Assembly: GCF_000238255.3 (NCBI RefSeq)
Contig: NZ_CP011039.1
Span: 1-64,000, forward strand
Reading direction: 5' to 3'
DNA from: Pseudoalteromonas spongiae UST010723-006
GTDB taxonomy: Bacteria; Pseudomonadota; Gammaproteobacteria; Enterobacterales; Alteromonadaceae
DNA length: 64,000 bases
Every line of letters begins with the position of its first letter. The stretch's first letter is position 1. Positions 48,385 to 58,821 of this stretch are shown here, piece by piece. Under the pieces are notes generated by a model. The model was not told where the DNA came from. It searched no databases and was given only the letters and a program-made list of their open reading frames with translations. The translations under genes were made by a program, and so were the position numbers.

Positions 48385-49086
48385 TTAAACAAGCAGGGAT
48401 TTGAGCGCAAAAATATCGCTTATTTCCATGTCAGCTAAACCTTTGTAGCGGTAAGGCACAAAAGCATTTTCTAGCCACACACTATAACAGCCAGCGTTGT
48501 TAGCGCCTTGCACATCTGAATCAAGGCTATCACCCACATGCAAAATCTCGTTTTGACTTACACCTAATTGCTGGCAAGCCAAATTAAACATATCGTTTGC
48601 TGGTTTTGCTTTGCCGTGTGGGCCTGCTTGTAATACTAGGTCAAAGCTATCTCTTAAATTGAATTGGCTCACATCGACATTACCATTGGTAATAGCAATC
48701 ACTTTGTATTTTTTACGAAGTGCTGCGAGTAAATTAATTACTTCAGATGCGACCTGAATATCGCTGCGCGCTTTAGCAAAAGCATCATAGGCTTTATCTG
48801 CATGAAATGCTGCATGTTCTACTTTGAGAGTTTCTAATCCCCACAGCAAAGCTTTTTGACGCCATAGCGTTACGTCGTTGATGATCTCAGGGTTTTCAAG
48901 CGCATAACCGTTTCGACAAGTGCGCCAAAAGTCGCCGCTTTGCGCCGCCCATTCTGGAATTGCTGCAAGGTAATCTTGCTGTGCTTTAATGGCGTTTTTT
49001 ATGATAGGGCGGTTGTCGTAAAGGGTATCGTCTAAATCAAAACTAATCACTTTTACGGCAGAAATCGCTCGGTTAAATCGCATCAT
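48385..49086 (-). CDS. yigB: HAD-superfamily phosphatase YigB
   Basis: YigB-type HAD phosphatases act on FMN and on the phosphorylated riboflavin precursor ARPP in E. coli. The motif I nucleophile is in VISFDLDDTLYDN (D-L-D), motif II in IAITNGN and motif IV in ILHVGDSLDSDVQGANNAG. I start at ATG 49086, 1 bp after the xerC stop, giving 233 aa (238 in E. coli); longer versions would run into xerC. The order xerC-yigB-uvrD is the E. coli order. Confidence 0.92.
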   Translation of the reverse strand: MMRFNRAISAVKVISFDLDDTLYDNRPIIKNAIKAQQDYLAAIPEWAAQSGDFWRTCRNGYALENPEIINDVTLWRQKALLWGLETLKVEHAAFHADKAYDAFAKARSDIQVASEVINLLAALRKKYKVIAITNGNVDVSQFNLRDSFDLVLQAGPHGKAKPANDMFNLACQQLGVSQNEILHVGDSLDSDVQGANNAGCYSVWLENAFVPYRYKGLADMEISDIFALKSLLV

Positions 49087-49087
49087 A

Positions 49088-50005
49088 TTACTTCTTTTTT
49101 GCCCTTGGGTGGGTGTTGTCGTATACCTTTGCAAGGTGTTGAAAATCAAGGTGCGTATACACTTGGGTGGTTGATAAATTACTATGGCCAAGTAACTCCT
49201 GCACTGCTCGCAAATCGCCACTCGACTCTAAAATATGTGAAGCAAAGCTATGGCGTAATTTGTGTGGATGCACATTAGCGCTCAGCCCTTGTTCAATGCC
49301 CCATTTTTTCATGCGCGCACGAATTTGGCGAATCGACAAGCGGCGTTTTTGTTTACTAGTAAATAAAGCGAGCTCGTCGGGATTAGCAAATTCTGCACGT
49401 ACTTTTAGCCATTCTTTTACCGCGCTAATGGCTTTTCGACCAACGGGAATAACCCGCTCTTTACCACCTTTACCTAATACGGTTAAAAGGCCATTAAAGA
49501 TCGCGCTCTTATCCGTTAAATTAAGGCTAGCCAGCTCAGATAAACGCAGCCCTGATGAATACATTAATTCCATCATGGCTTTGTCGCGAATTGCTAAGCT
49601 ATCTTCAGGTACAATTTCAAGTAGCTGATTTACTTGGTCAACATCGAGGTTTTTGGGTAGCGGCTTGGTGAACTTCGGCCCTTTTACGAGCTCTACCGGA
49701 TTCGCTTTGGCAAGCCCCTTTCTAATTAAAAACTTATAAAAGCTACGCAAGCACGATAGATGCAAATTAATGGTTCTAGCTGATAATTCGCGGCTTTTTA
49801 ACTTCGCGAGCAAGCCTTTTACATTCTCAACTTCAATTGCTTGCCAGTTAGCAACAAATTGCGAAAAATAGTGTGCTGATGTTTCTAAATGACGCAGGTA
49901 TGCATCGATGGTGGCTGTAGAATAGTGTTTCTCATTGCGCGCAAAAGCGATGTATAAATCTATACTCTGCTGCCAGCTTGCGCTTAGCGGTTGTTGCTCA
50001 CTCAT
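49088..50005 (-). CDS. xerC: Site-specific tyrosine recombinase XerC
   Basis: XerC, with XerD, resolves chromosome dimers at dif. An N-terminal SAM-like core-binding domain precedes the catalytic domain. The catalytic residues are R154 (SSGLRLSEL), K179 (LGKGGKER), H248 and R251 (HPHKLRHSF), H274 (LGHSNLSTTQ) and Y283 (VYTH). The length is 305 aa (298 in E. coli). Its start overlaps the DUF484 stop by 4 nt. Confidence 0.97.
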   Translation of the reverse strand: MSEQQPLSASWQQSIDLYIAFARNEKHYSTATIDAYLRHLETSAHYFSQFVANWQAIEVENVKGLLAKLKSRELSARTINLHLSCLRSFYKFLIRKGLAKANPVELVKGPKFTKPLPKNLDVDQVNQLLEIVPEDSLAIRDKAMMELMYSSGLRLSELASLNLTDKSAIFNGLLTVLGKGGKERVIPVGRKAISAVKEWLKVRAEFANPDELALFTSKQKRRLSIRQIRARMKKWGIEQGLSANVHPHKLRHSFASHILESSGDLRAVQELLGHSNLSTTQVYTHLDFQHLAKVYDNTHPRAKKK

Positions 50006-50613
50006 AACTGAGACAGTTTGATATCTAAGGCTTGAATAAATTCTAAAACAAATACACTGTTTTGTTCTGGATGATAGTGTGTTTCATCACTGCTGGCGAA
50101 GGCTAATATGGCTGTTGGCGTACTTTTATCGCCAACCAGATACACAGCTACCGAGCCAACTGTTTTTTGAAATAGCAGCATTTGCTCATCTTGACTCAAA
50201 CGTCCTAAAAAGCTGGTTTGTAAGCTAAAGCGTTGATCGAGCAGCGTTTGGTGCGTATCGCTATTAAAAGGTATTAATTGGCAATCAAGTAAATTAAATC
50301 CTTTGCACAAGGTTTGTGTTAACTTTTCTTGTAGTGCTTCTAGCGTGTCGGTTTTAAGTAGCAGTCGATGACATTGATTGAACACTTTAAAAATGTGTTC
50401 GTTATTGGTTGCGTTATCGATTAAATGAGAGAGTTTATCGGTTAATTCTCGATTTTTATTTTGCAATAAACTTTGTTGACGCTTTACAAGGCTGGTGGTG
50501 CCGTTTGGTTCGTCGTAAATGGATAAGCGCGCAAGTAGCTCAGGGTGCTTTTGTAAAAAGTCACGGTTTTGTTCTAAATAGTCGACAACTTGGCGTTCAT
50601 CTAATTCATTCAT
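50002..50613 (-). CDS. DUF484 family protein
   Basis: DUF484 proteins are GAF-like proteins of unknown function, conserved between dapF and xerC (yigA in E. coli). The N-terminus [20 protein letters not shown] with HPELL is the family signature, followed by a coiled-coil stretch (about 45-75) and a GAF-like region. The length is 203 aa. It overlaps both neighbours by 4 nt, so dapF-DUF484-xerC are translationally coupled. Confidence 0.9.
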   Translation of the reverse strand: MNELDERQVVDYLEQNRDFLQKHPELLARLSIYDEPNGTTSLVKRQQSLLQNKNRELTDKLSHLIDNATNNEHIFKVFNQCHRLLLKTDTLEALQEKLTQTLCKGFNLLDCQLIPFNSDTHQTLLDQRFSLQTSFLGRLSQDEQMLLFQKTVGSVAVYLVGDKSTPTAILAFASSDETHYHPEQNSVFVLEFIQALDIKLSQL

Positions 50614-51440
50614 ATCGCGATTTGACCATCAAACACATGTTCTGCAGGGCCGGTCATTTTTACTGGGTGACCGTCGCCTTGCCAATTTATTGTTAATTCG
50701 CCACCAGGTAATTCAACCTTTACTTGATTGGCGAGTTTCTTTTGTAAAATACCAACCACAACAGCGGCACAAGCACCACTACCACAGGCAAGTGTTTCAC
50801 CTGCGCCGCGTTCCCATACGCGCAGTTTGATATGCTCTGGCGAGATTATTTGCATAAAACCAATGTTGGCCTTTTTAGGAAAGCGCTCATGGCTTTCAAG
50901 TAACGGGCCTAACTTGGTAATTTGATCTGAGTTGATATCGTCTACTTCAAGTACGCAGTGCGGGTTGCCCATAGAGACGACGCCACAAAATATTGTATGT
51001 TCGCCTTCACGGATAATATACGTTGTTTCGCGCTTGGTCGCTTTAAACGGCACTTTTGCTGGGTCGAATTTAGGGTGGCCCATATTTACGCGCACTTTGC
51101 CGTCTTTCTCATTGTGTAGGGTAATATTGCCAGACTTTGTTGAGACCTGGATGCGATGGCGGTTGGTTAACCCTTTCATACGCACAAAGCGAGCAAAACA
51201 GCGCGCGCCATTCCCGCATTGTTCAACTTCATAGCCATCCGCATTAAAAATTCGGTAATGAAAATCCAAATCAGGATCGTACGGCGCTTCAACCATTAGT
51301 AATTGGTCAAATCCAATACCGAAATTGCGATCTGCTAACTTTCGAATTTGGTCTTTTGAAATAAAAACATTTTGCGTGACGTTATCAATAACCATAAAGT
51401 CATTGCCTAAGCCATGCATTTTAGAAAAATTTACTAGCAT
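50610..51440 (-). CDS. dapF: Diaminopimelate epimerase
   Basis: DapF converts LL-DAP to meso-DAP for lysine and peptidoglycan synthesis. The two catalytic cysteines are C75 ([10 protein letters not shown]) and C219 (LACGSGACA). The N-terminus [11 protein letters not shown] is invariant. The length is 276 aa (274 in E. coli). It lies 21 bp after lysA, the next enzyme of the pathway. Confidence 0.97.
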   Translation of the reverse strand: MLVNFSKMHGLGNDFMVIDNVTQNVFISKDQIRKLADRNFGIGFDQLLMVEAPYDPDLDFHYRIFNADGYEVEQCGNGARCFARFVRMKGLTNRHRIQVSTKSGNITLHNEKDGKVRVNMGHPKFDPAKVPFKATKRETTYIIREGEHTIFCGVVSMGNPHCVLEVDDINSDQITKLGPLLESHERFPKKANIGFMQIISPEHIKLRVWERGAGETLACGSGACAAVVVGILQKKLANQVKVELPGGELTINWQGDGHPVKMTGPAEHVFDGQIAI

Positions 51441-51461
51441 ATATATAAACTATGATTGTGC

Positions 51462-52709
51462 TTAAGGCAGTGTACACTCGTTTCGGTATAGGTCGTCAAT
51501 AGTTTCGCGTTGGCGAATTACATGAACTTGGTCGTTATCTACCATTATTTCAGCTACGCGCGGACGTGAATTGTAGTTTGAGCTCATGGTAAAACCGTAC
51601 GCACCGGCACTGCGCACGGCAATTAAATCGCCGGCTTCAATGCACAAATCGCGGTCTTTACCTAAAAAGTCACCAGTCTCACATACGGGGCCTACAATAT
51701 CGTAATTTTCGGTTTTACCTTGTCGCGGCTTTACTGCAATAATATTTTGCCAAGCCTGATAAAGAGATGGGCGCAGTAAATCATTCATGCCTGCATCAAC
51801 AATCGCAAAGTGTTTACCTTGGTTTTGTTTTAGGTATTCAACATTGGTGACCAAAATGCCAGCGTTGGCTGCGATAGCGCGGCCAGGTTCAAAAATTAGC
51901 TCAACATCGGGTAATTCTGCTAAGCATTCGGTGATTTTACTAACGTACTGACTTGGATGCGGAGGTGCTTCTTGGGCATACGGAACACCTAAACCACCGC
52001 CAACGTCAACATGGCTTAATTTGATATTATGAGATGCAAGTTCTTTAACGAGCGCGATTACTTTTTTAAGCGCCGCTATAAAAGGTTCTACTTCGGTAAG
52101 CTGTGAGCCAATATGAAAATCAATACCCTTGATATCTAAGTTAGGTAAGCTCGCCGCTTTCTTATATACATCAACCGCAATTTTAATATCTATGCCGAAT
52201 TTATTTTCTTTCAAACCGGTAGAAATATAGGGGTGCGTTTTAGCATCGATATCTGGGTTTACACGAATAGATATAGGCGCATTTACGTTCAACTCAGTTG
52301 CAACTTGCGAGATACGCTCAAGCTCAGCTTCTGATTCAACATTAAAGCACTTGATTTTGTGCTCTAGAGCAAAGGCAATTTCGTCATGTGTTTTAGCAAC
52401 ACCTGAAAATACCACTTTACTGGTATCGCCACCGGCTGCAATTACTCGTGCCAGTTCACCTTTAGAAACAATATCAAAACCAGAACCAAGACGCGCCAAT
52501 ACGTTTAAAATAGCGAGGTTTGAATTAGCTTTTACGGCATAGCATACAAGGTGATTATGGTGACTTGCCGCGTCGCAAAATGCCTTATAGTGGCGTTCTA
52601 ATGTAGCACGCGAGTATACATAACAAGGCGTACCATATTGTTTGGCAATATATTCAACCTTGACTTGTTCTGCAAACAGTTCGTTATCGTTATAGTTAAA
52701 ATAGTCCAT
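51462..52709 (-). CDS. lysA: Diaminopimelate decarboxylase
   Basis: LysA decarboxylates meso-DAP to lysine using PLP. The alanine-racemase-like barrel carries the PLP lysine K60 in CYAVKANSN. Other family motifs are GSQLTEVEPF, DVGGGLGV, EPGRAI and GPVCETGDFLG. The length is 415 aa. Its ATG overlaps the lptM stop by 1 nt (TAATG), giving an lptM-lysA-dapF unit. E. coli keeps lysA elsewhere; pseudomonads share this order. Confidence 0.97.
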   Translation of the reverse strand: MDYFNYNDNELFAEQVKVEYIAKQYGTPCYVYSRATLERHYKAFCDAASHHNHLVCYAVKANSNLAILNVLARLGSGFDIVSKGELARVIAAGGDTSKVVFSGVAKTHDEIAFALEHKIKCFNVESEAELERISQVATELNVNAPISIRVNPDIDAKTHPYISTGLKENKFGIDIKIAVDVYKKAASLPNLDIKGIDFHIGSQLTEVEPFIAALKKVIALVKELASHNIKLSHVDVGGGLGVPYAQEAPPHPSQYVSKITECLAELPDVELIFEPGRAIAANAGILVTNVEYLKQNQGKHFAIVDAGMNDLLRPSLYQAWQNIIAVKPRQGKTENYDIVGPVCETGDFLGKDRDLCIEAGDLIAVRSAGAYGFTMSSNYNSRPRVAEIMVDNDQVHVIRQRETIDDLYRNECTLP

Positions 52710-52876
52710 TACTGTTGCTCCTGTTGCTCTTTATCAGCGTCGGTTTGCTGCTTTGGTTGATTTGATTCCACTTGATCTTGCTCGGCAAGATATAAAGGAC
52801 CTTTTTGACCGCAACCAGCTAAAATGAGCAATGACACACTCATAAATACTGAAACTAATTTCTTACATTTAACCAT
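52709..52876 (-). CDS. lptM: LPS-assembly-associated lipoprotein LptM (YifL/LppL)
   Basis: This 55-aa gene begins MVKCKKLVSVFMSVSLLILA and continues GCGQKGPLYL. The lipobox LAGC marks C22, and CGQKGPLYL is the signature of the YifL/LppL family, shown in E. coli to stabilise the LptDE translocon. The tail is Gln/Glu/Asp-rich. It stands between cyaY (divergent) and lysA, the conserved position of yifL. The stop codon overlaps the lysA ATG. Confidence 0.9.
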   Translation of the reverse strand: MVKCKKLVSVFMSVSLLILAGCGQKGPLYLAEQDQVESNQPKQQTDADKEQQEQQ

Positions 52877-53027
52877 ATCGTCTGTTTATAAAACTTATTA
52901 CTGACAAGTGAATGCCACGGTTGGTATTATTGAATAGAGATTATCAGAAAAAAGCGCAAAAACGCAGGATATTGACGTTTTTTCTTATGCTTTATTGGCA
53001 TCAAAAAATCAATTTGGAAATTTAGCT

Positions 53028-53348
53028 ATGACAGACCAAGAATACCATCAGTTAATCGATGATTTGTTTATTAACTTAGAAGAGCAAGTTGATGCCTGCG
53101 AGGTCGACTTAGACTATGAATCTGCCTCGGGAATTTTAGAAATTATTTTTCCCGATAACAGTAAGATCATTCTTAATAAACAAGCACCTTTACAACAGTT
53201 GTGGGTAGCAACTAAGTTTAATGGTCACCATTTTGAGCGCCATGGTGATAAATGGATTGATAACCGTAGTGGCTCTGAGTTCTGGCAATTTATGAATGAT
53301 GCCGCGAGCAAACAAGCGGGTACAAGCATTGTATGGGAAGCTGAATAA
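53028..53348 (+). CDS. cyaY: Iron-sulfur assembly protein CyaY (frataxin)
   Basis: CyaY binds iron and modulates IscS. ATG 53028 gives 106 aa, the E. coli length; the longer reading would add 11 unconserved residues. The acidic first helix ([20 protein letters not shown]) and beta-sheet with [21 protein letters not shown] are frataxin features. It is divergent from lptM and abuts the esterase gene. Confidence 0.95.
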   Translation: MTDQEYHQLIDDLFINLEEQVDACEVDLDYESASGILEIIFPDNSKIILNKQAPLQQLWVATKFNGHHFERHGDKWIDNRSGSEFWQFMNDAASKQAGTSIVWEAE

Positions 53349-54005
53349 ATGAGTTTAGACGCAGTTATTATTGAGCCGCAATCAAGTCACAAAGCAACGG
53401 TAATTTGGTTGCATGGTTTAGGTGACTCAGGCGATGGTTTTGCACCTATCGTACCGGAACTTAATTTACCTGCAGAACTGGGTGTAAAATTTATTTTTCC
53501 ACACGCACCAATTCAACCGGTCACCATAAATGGTGGTATGGCGATGCGTTCATGGTATGACATTAAATCTCTTGATCTAGATAAACGCGCCGATGAGCAA
53601 GGTGTGCAACAATCTGCTGCGGCAGTACAGCAATTAATTGATGCTGAAATCGACAATGGTATTGCGCCTAGCAATATTATTTTGGCGGGTTTTTCGCAAG
53701 GTGGCGTTGTGTCATTGTATTTAGCACCTCGCTTACCATATCAGTTGGCGGGTGTTATGGCGCTTTCTACCTATATGTGTGAGCCTGCTAAACTTAAACT
53801 CGAAAAGCAGCAAGCAAGCTTAAATGTATTTATGGCTCATGGCAGTTTTGACGACGTGGTACCAACAGGCGCAGGAAAAGCAGCACATCAAACATTACTT
53901 GAATTGGGTTATGAAGTTAGTTGGCAGGAATACCCAATGACACACCAAGTGTGTTTAGAGGAAATTAAGGCGATCCGTACTTGGTTGGTTTCGCGCTTAA
54001 ACTAG
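53349..54005 (+). CDS. Carboxylesterase / phospholipase-like alpha/beta hydrolase
   Basis: This belongs to the short carboxylesterase family (218 aa; Pseudomonas EstB/phospholipase type). The catalytic triad is S116 in GFSQGG, D169 in GSFDDVVP and H199 in YPMTHQVC. The oxyanion region is IWLHGLGDSGDGF. No signal peptide is present, so it is cytoplasmic. It starts immediately after the cyaY stop and precedes the DUF2914 gene by 9 bp. Confidence 0.92.
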   Translation: MSLDAVIIEPQSSHKATVIWLHGLGDSGDGFAPIVPELNLPAELGVKFIFPHAPIQPVTINGGMAMRSWYDIKSLDLDKRADEQGVQQSAAAVQQLIDAEIDNGIAPSNIILAGFSQGGVVSLYLAPRLPYQLAGVMALSTYMCEPAKLKLEKQQASLNVFMAHGSFDDVVPTGAGKAAHQTLLELGYEVSWQEYPMTHQVCLEEIKAIRTWLVSRLN

Positions 54006-54014
54006 GAAGGAATA

Positions 54015-54926
54015 GTGGCACAAAAGATAAAAATTACGGCGACATTGGCTAATAAGCAAAACCAATCCGCGCAAAATGCAAAACCGAGCGAAGTTGAGTA
54101 CCAATGGCGCTGGGCGCGTGTTTTTGCGGCGCTGTTGTTGGTGGTAGTCGTATTAGTTTTGGCAACTATGTACTTATTTCCAAATACGGAATATCCAAAA
54201 GAAACGAGCCAATCATTAACAAAAGCCAGTGTGCAAAAAGGCAACTCAACCGTTGTGAAAACGATAACATCAGCTGTGAACAATGCTAAAAATACTGTTA
54301 ATGAAACCGAAAAGGTTGGTTTAAGTCAATCTACACCAACTGAAGTACCAATAGAGAAAGCTTCTGTCACTCAACCTGCGGTTGAACAACGAGTCGAGCT
54401 AGAGCCTAGCAATCCTGGGGATGTTGATAACAGTGAAGCGGTTGTTAGTGAAAGCGTGACGAATAATAGTCTGGCAAAAACAGCCGAAAATAGCGATGAG
54501 TTATTAGAGCAGGCTGTGAGCATCGATATTGAACAACAAGCAAACGAAAACAGTAATGTCGACTTAGCAGATATTGCACTTGGCGCAAAAATGAATACCC
54601 AAAGTGTAACGCGCGCATTGTTATCGCGTGACATTAAAGCGCGAGAGCCTGTTGATATTATTGGTGAACGAATCGCAAGGGCGAGCTTTACCAAAAAATT
54701 GTACTTCTTTACTGAAGTAAACGGCTTAAAAGGTAAAGTGGTGCGCCACAAGTGGTATTTTCAAGATCAATTGCAAGCGGATGTTGAGCTTTCAATATTT
54801 GCAGAGCGATACCGTACCTATTCATCAAAAAATATAGCGGCACTGCAACTAGGCGAGTGGCGTGTAGAATTAATTGCCGACGGAAAAACGTTGGCGAGCA
54901 AGCAATTTAAAGTAACTGACCAGTAG
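54015..54926 (+). CDS. Membrane-anchored DUF2914 protein
   Basis: The protein (303 aa, GTG start with AGGAAGGA before it) has a short cytoplasmic N-terminus, one membrane helix at about 33-53 and a Glu/Ser/Thr-rich linker to about residue 205. The final 90 residues form the DUF2914 domain, with [19 protein letters not shown] and [13 protein letters not shown]. The function is unknown. It lies between an esterase and hemC on the same strand. Confidence 0.82.
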   Translation: MAQKIKITATLANKQNQSAQNAKPSEVEYQWRWARVFAALLLVVVVLVLATMYLFPNTEYPKETSQSLTKASVQKGNSTVVKTITSAVNNAKNTVNETEKVGLSQSTPTEVPIEKASVTQPAVEQRVELEPSNPGDVDNSEAVVSESVTNNSLAKTAENSDELLEQAVSIDIEQQANENSNVDLADIALGAKMNTQSVTRALLSRDIKAREPVDIIGERIARASFTKKLYFFTEVNGLKGKVVRHKWYFQDQLQADVELSIFAERYRTYSSKNIAALQLGEWRVELIADGKTLASKQFKVTDQ

Positions 54927-54946
54927 CGAGTCAGTGTAGGAAAATT

Positions 54947-55882
54947 ATGTCTCAAGATAATCCAATTATTCGTATTGCAACACGTAAAAGCGCATTGGCT
55001 CTTTGGCAAGCAGAGTTTGTAAAAGCTGAACTGGAAAAGCACCATGCTAATTTAACGGTTGAGCTTGTGCCTATGTCGACTCAAGGCGATAAAATTTTAG
55101 ACACACCACTGGCGAAAATTGGTGGTAAAGGCCTATTTGTTAAAGAGCTTGAAGTCGCTATGATGGAAGGTCGCGCAGATATTGCCGTTCACTCGATGAA
55201 AGACGTTCCGGTTGAATTCCCTGATGGACTAGAACTGCACACAATTTGTGAACGAGAAGATCCGCGAGATGCATTTGTATCAAACAACTTTAAGTCGCTA
55301 GCTGATTTGCCTCAAGGTGCAATTGTTGGTACATCGAGCCTACGTCGTCAGTGTCAGTTAAAAGCGGCGCGTCCTGATCTCGAAATTAGAGATTTACGCG
55401 GTAACGTAAATACGCGTTTAGCAAAATTAGATGCCGGTGAATACGACGCAATTATTCTTGCCGCTGCAGGCCTTATTCGTTTAGAAATGCCAGAACGCAT
55501 TGCAGACTTTATTGCGGCAGAAGACTCATTACCTGCAAATGGTCAAGGTGCGGTAGGTATTGAGTGTCGTAGCGATGACGAAACAACTAAAGCGTTACTT
55601 GCGCCACTTGAGCACACAGAAACGCGCTATCGTGTACTAGCAGAGCGCGCAATGAACCGTAAGTTACAAGGTGGTTGCCAAGTTCCGATTGGTGCATTTG
55701 CAACTGTTGAAGGTGAAACACTAACACTACGCGGTTTAGTGGGCGCGTTAGATGGCTCGGTAATTTTGCAGCATACACTGGCTGGTAATGTGGCAAATGC
55801 AGAACAAATCGGCGAGCAAGTAGCTGATAACTTGTTATCGCAAGGTGCTGATAAAATTCTTGCTGAAGTTTACGGTAACTAA
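54947..55882 (+). CDS. hemC: Hydroxymethylbilane synthase (porphobilinogen deaminase)
   Basis: HemC polymerises four porphobilinogens to hydroxymethylbilane. The dipyrromethane cofactor is carried by C244 in [11 protein letters not shown], and catalytic D86 lies in [23 protein letters not shown] opens the protein. The length is 311 aa. It heads the hemC-hemDX-hemY unit. Confidence 0.98.
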   Translation: MSQDNPIIRIATRKSALALWQAEFVKAELEKHHANLTVELVPMSTQGDKILDTPLAKIGGKGLFVKELEVAMMEGRADIAVHSMKDVPVEFPDGLELHTICEREDPRDAFVSNNFKSLADLPQGAIVGTSSLRRQCQLKAARPDLEIRDLRGNVNTRLAKLDAGEYDAIILAAAGLIRLEMPERIADFIAAEDSLPANGQGAVGIECRSDDETTKALLAPLEHTETRYRVLAERAMNRKLQGGCQVPIGAFATVEGETLTLRGLVGALDGSVILQHTLAGNVANAEQIGEQVADNLLSQGADKILAEVYGN

Positions 55883-55894
55883 CAAGGAGTGCAT

Positions 55895-57712
55895 GTGACA
55901 CATATCTTACTCACACGGCCAGAGGACAAGAGCCAACAATTAGCTGAACGCCTATCAAATATGGCGATTAAAAGCACCATTCAACCATTACTGGCGCTTG
56001 AAGCAATTGCAGTGAGTGAACAGCAACTTGCTATGCTTGAAAGTGCCGATATTGTGCTTTTTGTGTCACAAGATGCCGCACGTTTCTTACATGCGTTACA
56101 ACCTGAACTAGCAAAACACAGCCACTGTTTAGCTGTTGGCAAAAGTACCGCTGAAACGGTAACCGAACTGTTCAACAAGCCGTGTGCTAGCCCGTTGGTT
56201 GAAACCAGCGAAGGTTTGCTTGCCATGCCAGAGCTCAACAATGTGGCAAGTAAACAAATTGTATTGGTAAAAGGCAAAGGTGGGCGCAATAAGTTAGCGC
56301 AAGAATTAAAAGCGCGCGAAGCGATTTTTCAGCCGCTAGCCGTTTACCAGCGTTTGGCGAATGCTAATTTAAATGATGCAATGGCGGCTAATTGGCAAGC
56401 GAATGGTATAGATGCCGTTGTCTTAACGAGCAATGCAAGTATCGATAGCTTTTTAGCAATAGCGACAAATAAAATCTGGTTATCGCAGCTAACCGTTTAC
56501 TTGGTAAGTGAGCGCTGCGTTAACTACTTGCAAGACAAAGCCAATGTAAAACACATTATTAATTGCCAAGGTGCTGATAATGATAGCATTATCAATGCCA
56601 TTGCAGGTCAACATAAACATCAACAGAGTCACGCTATGGAACAAGAAAAAGACATAACGGCAAAGAGTACGATTAGCGAAAAGCCAACAAGTAAGGCGCA
56701 AACTACGAGCAATAGCGCTTCAAAACCAGCCGTGGCAAAGCAATCAGGTTCAGGCAAGGCAATTGCTGTTGTTGCGTTGTTGGTATCACTTACAGCGGTT
56801 GGTGGATTAGGGTACGGCTATACCTTATTTCAACAACAGAAAAATTTTCTCGTTAAGTTAAATAACAAAAACAACACGCTCGCTGAACAGATTGCCCAAG
56901 TTAATACACAGGCGCTGGCATTAAAAAATCAAAATCAACAATTGCAGAATGCATTATCGGCTCAGGTATCTGAGGCAGAGCTGGCGCTTAATGAAAAAAT
57001 TGCTCAACAGTTACATGCTGCTAACCAACAAACACCAGAGCTAAATCGTGAAGAAGTGAAAAGCCTTTACCGTATGGCAGAATTTAAGGCGTTGGTGCAA
57101 AATGATTACCTAGGCGCTGCGGCAATGCTGGCACGTTTAGATGTACTGCTTGAAAACTTTCCGGGTACTCAGCAAGCTAGAGCGGCACTACATCAAGATA
57201 TTCAAGCATTACAAGCGGTACAAACGGCTGATGTTGAAGGTTTATATTTAAAGTTGTCTGGGTTAATCGCTAATCTTGATGAGCTACCGCTTAATATGGT
57301 GGTGCTACCGGAAGAAGCTGATAAAGTTGATCAGCAGGCGCTTTCAAATAATGTGGATGATTGGCAGTCAAACTTAAAACGCAGTTGGGACTTGCTGGTG
57401 GATGACTTTATTAAAGTGCGCAAACGCACAGCGCCGATAGAGCCGTTATTAAGCCAAGAAGAGCAAGCGTTGATCCGACATCAATTACGTTTTTATATGG
57501 CACAAGCACAAACTGCGCTTACAAAGCAGCAGCCAGCCATTTTCTCTACAGCACTGCAACAAGCACAAAACGTAGTTAACAATTATTATGATGTGCAAGC
57601 TGCAAATGTAAAATACCTTAATAATCAATTGAGTGAATTAAATGCTAGGCCTCTTGTGTTCACACCAGAGATTACCTTTAATTCTGCAGCTGCAATTAAG
57701 GAGCTACTATGA
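55895..57712 (+). CDS. hemDX: Uroporphyrinogen-III synthase / HemX fusion
   Basis: Residues 1-240 are HemD, which closes and inverts ring D of uroporphyrinogen III: ILLTRPEDKSQQLAERL at the start and VVLTSNASIDSFL later. An unstructured linker (about 245-290) follows, then HemX: one membrane helix (GSGKAIAVVALLVSLTAVGG), a long coiled coil (NLLAEQIAQVNTQ-type) and a periplasmic helical domain. In E. coli these are separate genes. The start GTG 55895 lies 5 nt after AAGGAG. The reading frame is continuous across the join, so this is a true fusion unless there is a sequencing error. Confidence 0.92.
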   Translation: MTHILLTRPEDKSQQLAERLSNMAIKSTIQPLLALEAIAVSEQQLAMLESADIVLFVSQDAARFLHALQPELAKHSHCLAVGKSTAETVTELFNKPCASPLVETSEGLLAMPELNNVASKQIVLVKGKGGRNKLAQELKAREAIFQPLAVYQRLANANLNDAMAANWQANGIDAVVLTSNASIDSFLAIATNKIWLSQLTVYLVSERCVNYLQDKANVKHIINCQGADNDSIINAIAGQHKHQQSHAMEQEKDITAKSTISEKPTSKAQTTSNSASKPAVAKQSGSGKAIAVVALLVSLTAVGGLGYGYTLFQQQKNFLVKLNNKNNTLAEQIAQVNTQALALKNQNQQLQNALSAQVSEAELALNEKIAQQLHAANQQTPELNREEVKSLYRMAEFKALVQNDYLGAAAMLARLDVLLENFPGTQQARAALHQDIQALQAVQTADVEGLYLKLSGLIANLDELPLNMVVLPEEADKVDQQALSNNVDDWQSNLKRSWDLLVDDFIKVRKRTAPIEPLLSQEEQALIRHQLRFYMAQAQTALTKQQPAIFSTALQQAQNVVNNYYDVQAANVKYLNNQLSELNARPLVFTPEITFNSAAAIKELL

Positions 57713-58821
57713 GCAAGGCAATTATCACGGTTGTTATTGCATTAGTTGTACTTGCGCTCGCGCCAGTGGCTATAGGTGAAAAAGGTTATGTGCTAATTGC
57801 TTTTAACGACTACACCATTGAAGGCACGATCACCGCATTTGTAATTGCCATTATTTTACTGGCGGCGTTTAGTTTTGTGATTTATAAATTGCTGCGTTAT
57901 GTCTTATCACTGTATGGTATTACTCGTTTTAAATGGGCATCGCGCGCCGATAAACGCAAATTAAATAATTTAAAAACAGGCGTTTGGCAGTTTATAAATC
58001 GTGATTTTACTGGCGCACAGCAAAGTCTTGCAAAAGCCCATGTACCAGCAGGTTGGGAAAGCATTGCACAAGCCATTTCAGCACGAGCCGCGTTAGAAAG
58101 TGGTAATAAAGCCGATGCGCGACTACATCTTGAAAAAGTTGCGCAGCAAGACGCATCAAATATTGCGCAAATGCTGGTGGAAAGTGAGCAAGCTGAGCTT
58201 GCCAAAGAAAGCATGGAGCAAATAACTAAGAACAAAAAAGCGACTAACTTAGAGCTGGCTAATTTTGCCGAGTACTTAGTAGCTCAACAAGATTGGTCAA
58301 CGCTTAATGATCAGCTAAGTCGTTTTGAGAAAAAACATGCGCTTAGTGATGAGCAGTGGCAACAGTTATTTGAACGTTATTTTGCAGCGTTAGACTTAAA
58401 TGCATTAAACAGTGCTTACGGTAATTTACCGAAGAAACTCAAAGAAAAAGCAGAGTTTCATTATCTGACTAATCTTGCCTCATTTTCCCCAGAGCAAACC
58501 GATAAGTGTTTATTAAAACTAGCGAAGGGTGATAAATACCGCGAGGTGTGGCAAATCCTCAGTAAGTGCAACAATACTAAATTATTTGACACACAAAAGT
58601 TTATCCAAAGCCGATTAAAGAAAATACCGGAAGATGAGACACTATTGCTAACGCTGGCTTACATCGCTAAAGCGCAAGGTGATTTTGAGCTTGCCTGCAA
58701 GGTATTTAACAAAGTGTTGAGCAAAGGAAATGCAAACAAGCATTGGCGTGTTGCGGCTGAGTGTTTTAATCAAACAGGGCAACTTGATAAAGCAATTTCG
58801 CTCTATCAAACCTATGTTTAA
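57709..58821 (+). CDS. hemY: HemY protein (TPR membrane protein)
   Basis: HemY of proteobacteria is an inner-membrane TPR protein found beside hemX; its exact role in heme synthesis is unclear. Two membrane helices (about 4-22 and 42-64) flank the family segment ALIAFNDYTIEGT. Tetratricopeptide-like helices continue to the end (370 aa). It overlaps hemDX by 4 nt. Its stop codon is the first base of a MITE-like inverted repeat. Confidence 0.92.
   Translation: MSKAIITVVIALVVLALAPVAIGEKGYVLIAFNDYTIEGTITAFVIAIILLAAFSFVIYKLLRYVLSLYGITRFKWASRADKRKLNNLKTGVWQFINRDFTGAQQSLAKAHVPAGWESIAQAISARAALESGNKADARLHLEKVAQQDASNIAQMLVESEQAELAKESMEQITKNKKATNLELANFAEYLVAQQDWSTLNDQLSRFEKKHALSDEQWQQLFERYFAALDLNALNSAYGNLPKKLKEKAEFHYLTNLASFSPEQTDKCLLKLAKGDKYREVWQILSKCNNTKLFDTQKFIQSRLKKIPEDETLLLTLAYIAKAQGDFELACKVFNKVLSKGNANKHWRVAAECFNQTGQLDKAISLYQTYV

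Noticed and set aside
49087..49221. 45-residue N-terminal extension of yigB into xerC
   Set aside because: It overlaps the xerC catalytic-domain frame and the family starts at the MMRF region; ATG 49086 follows the xerC stop directly.
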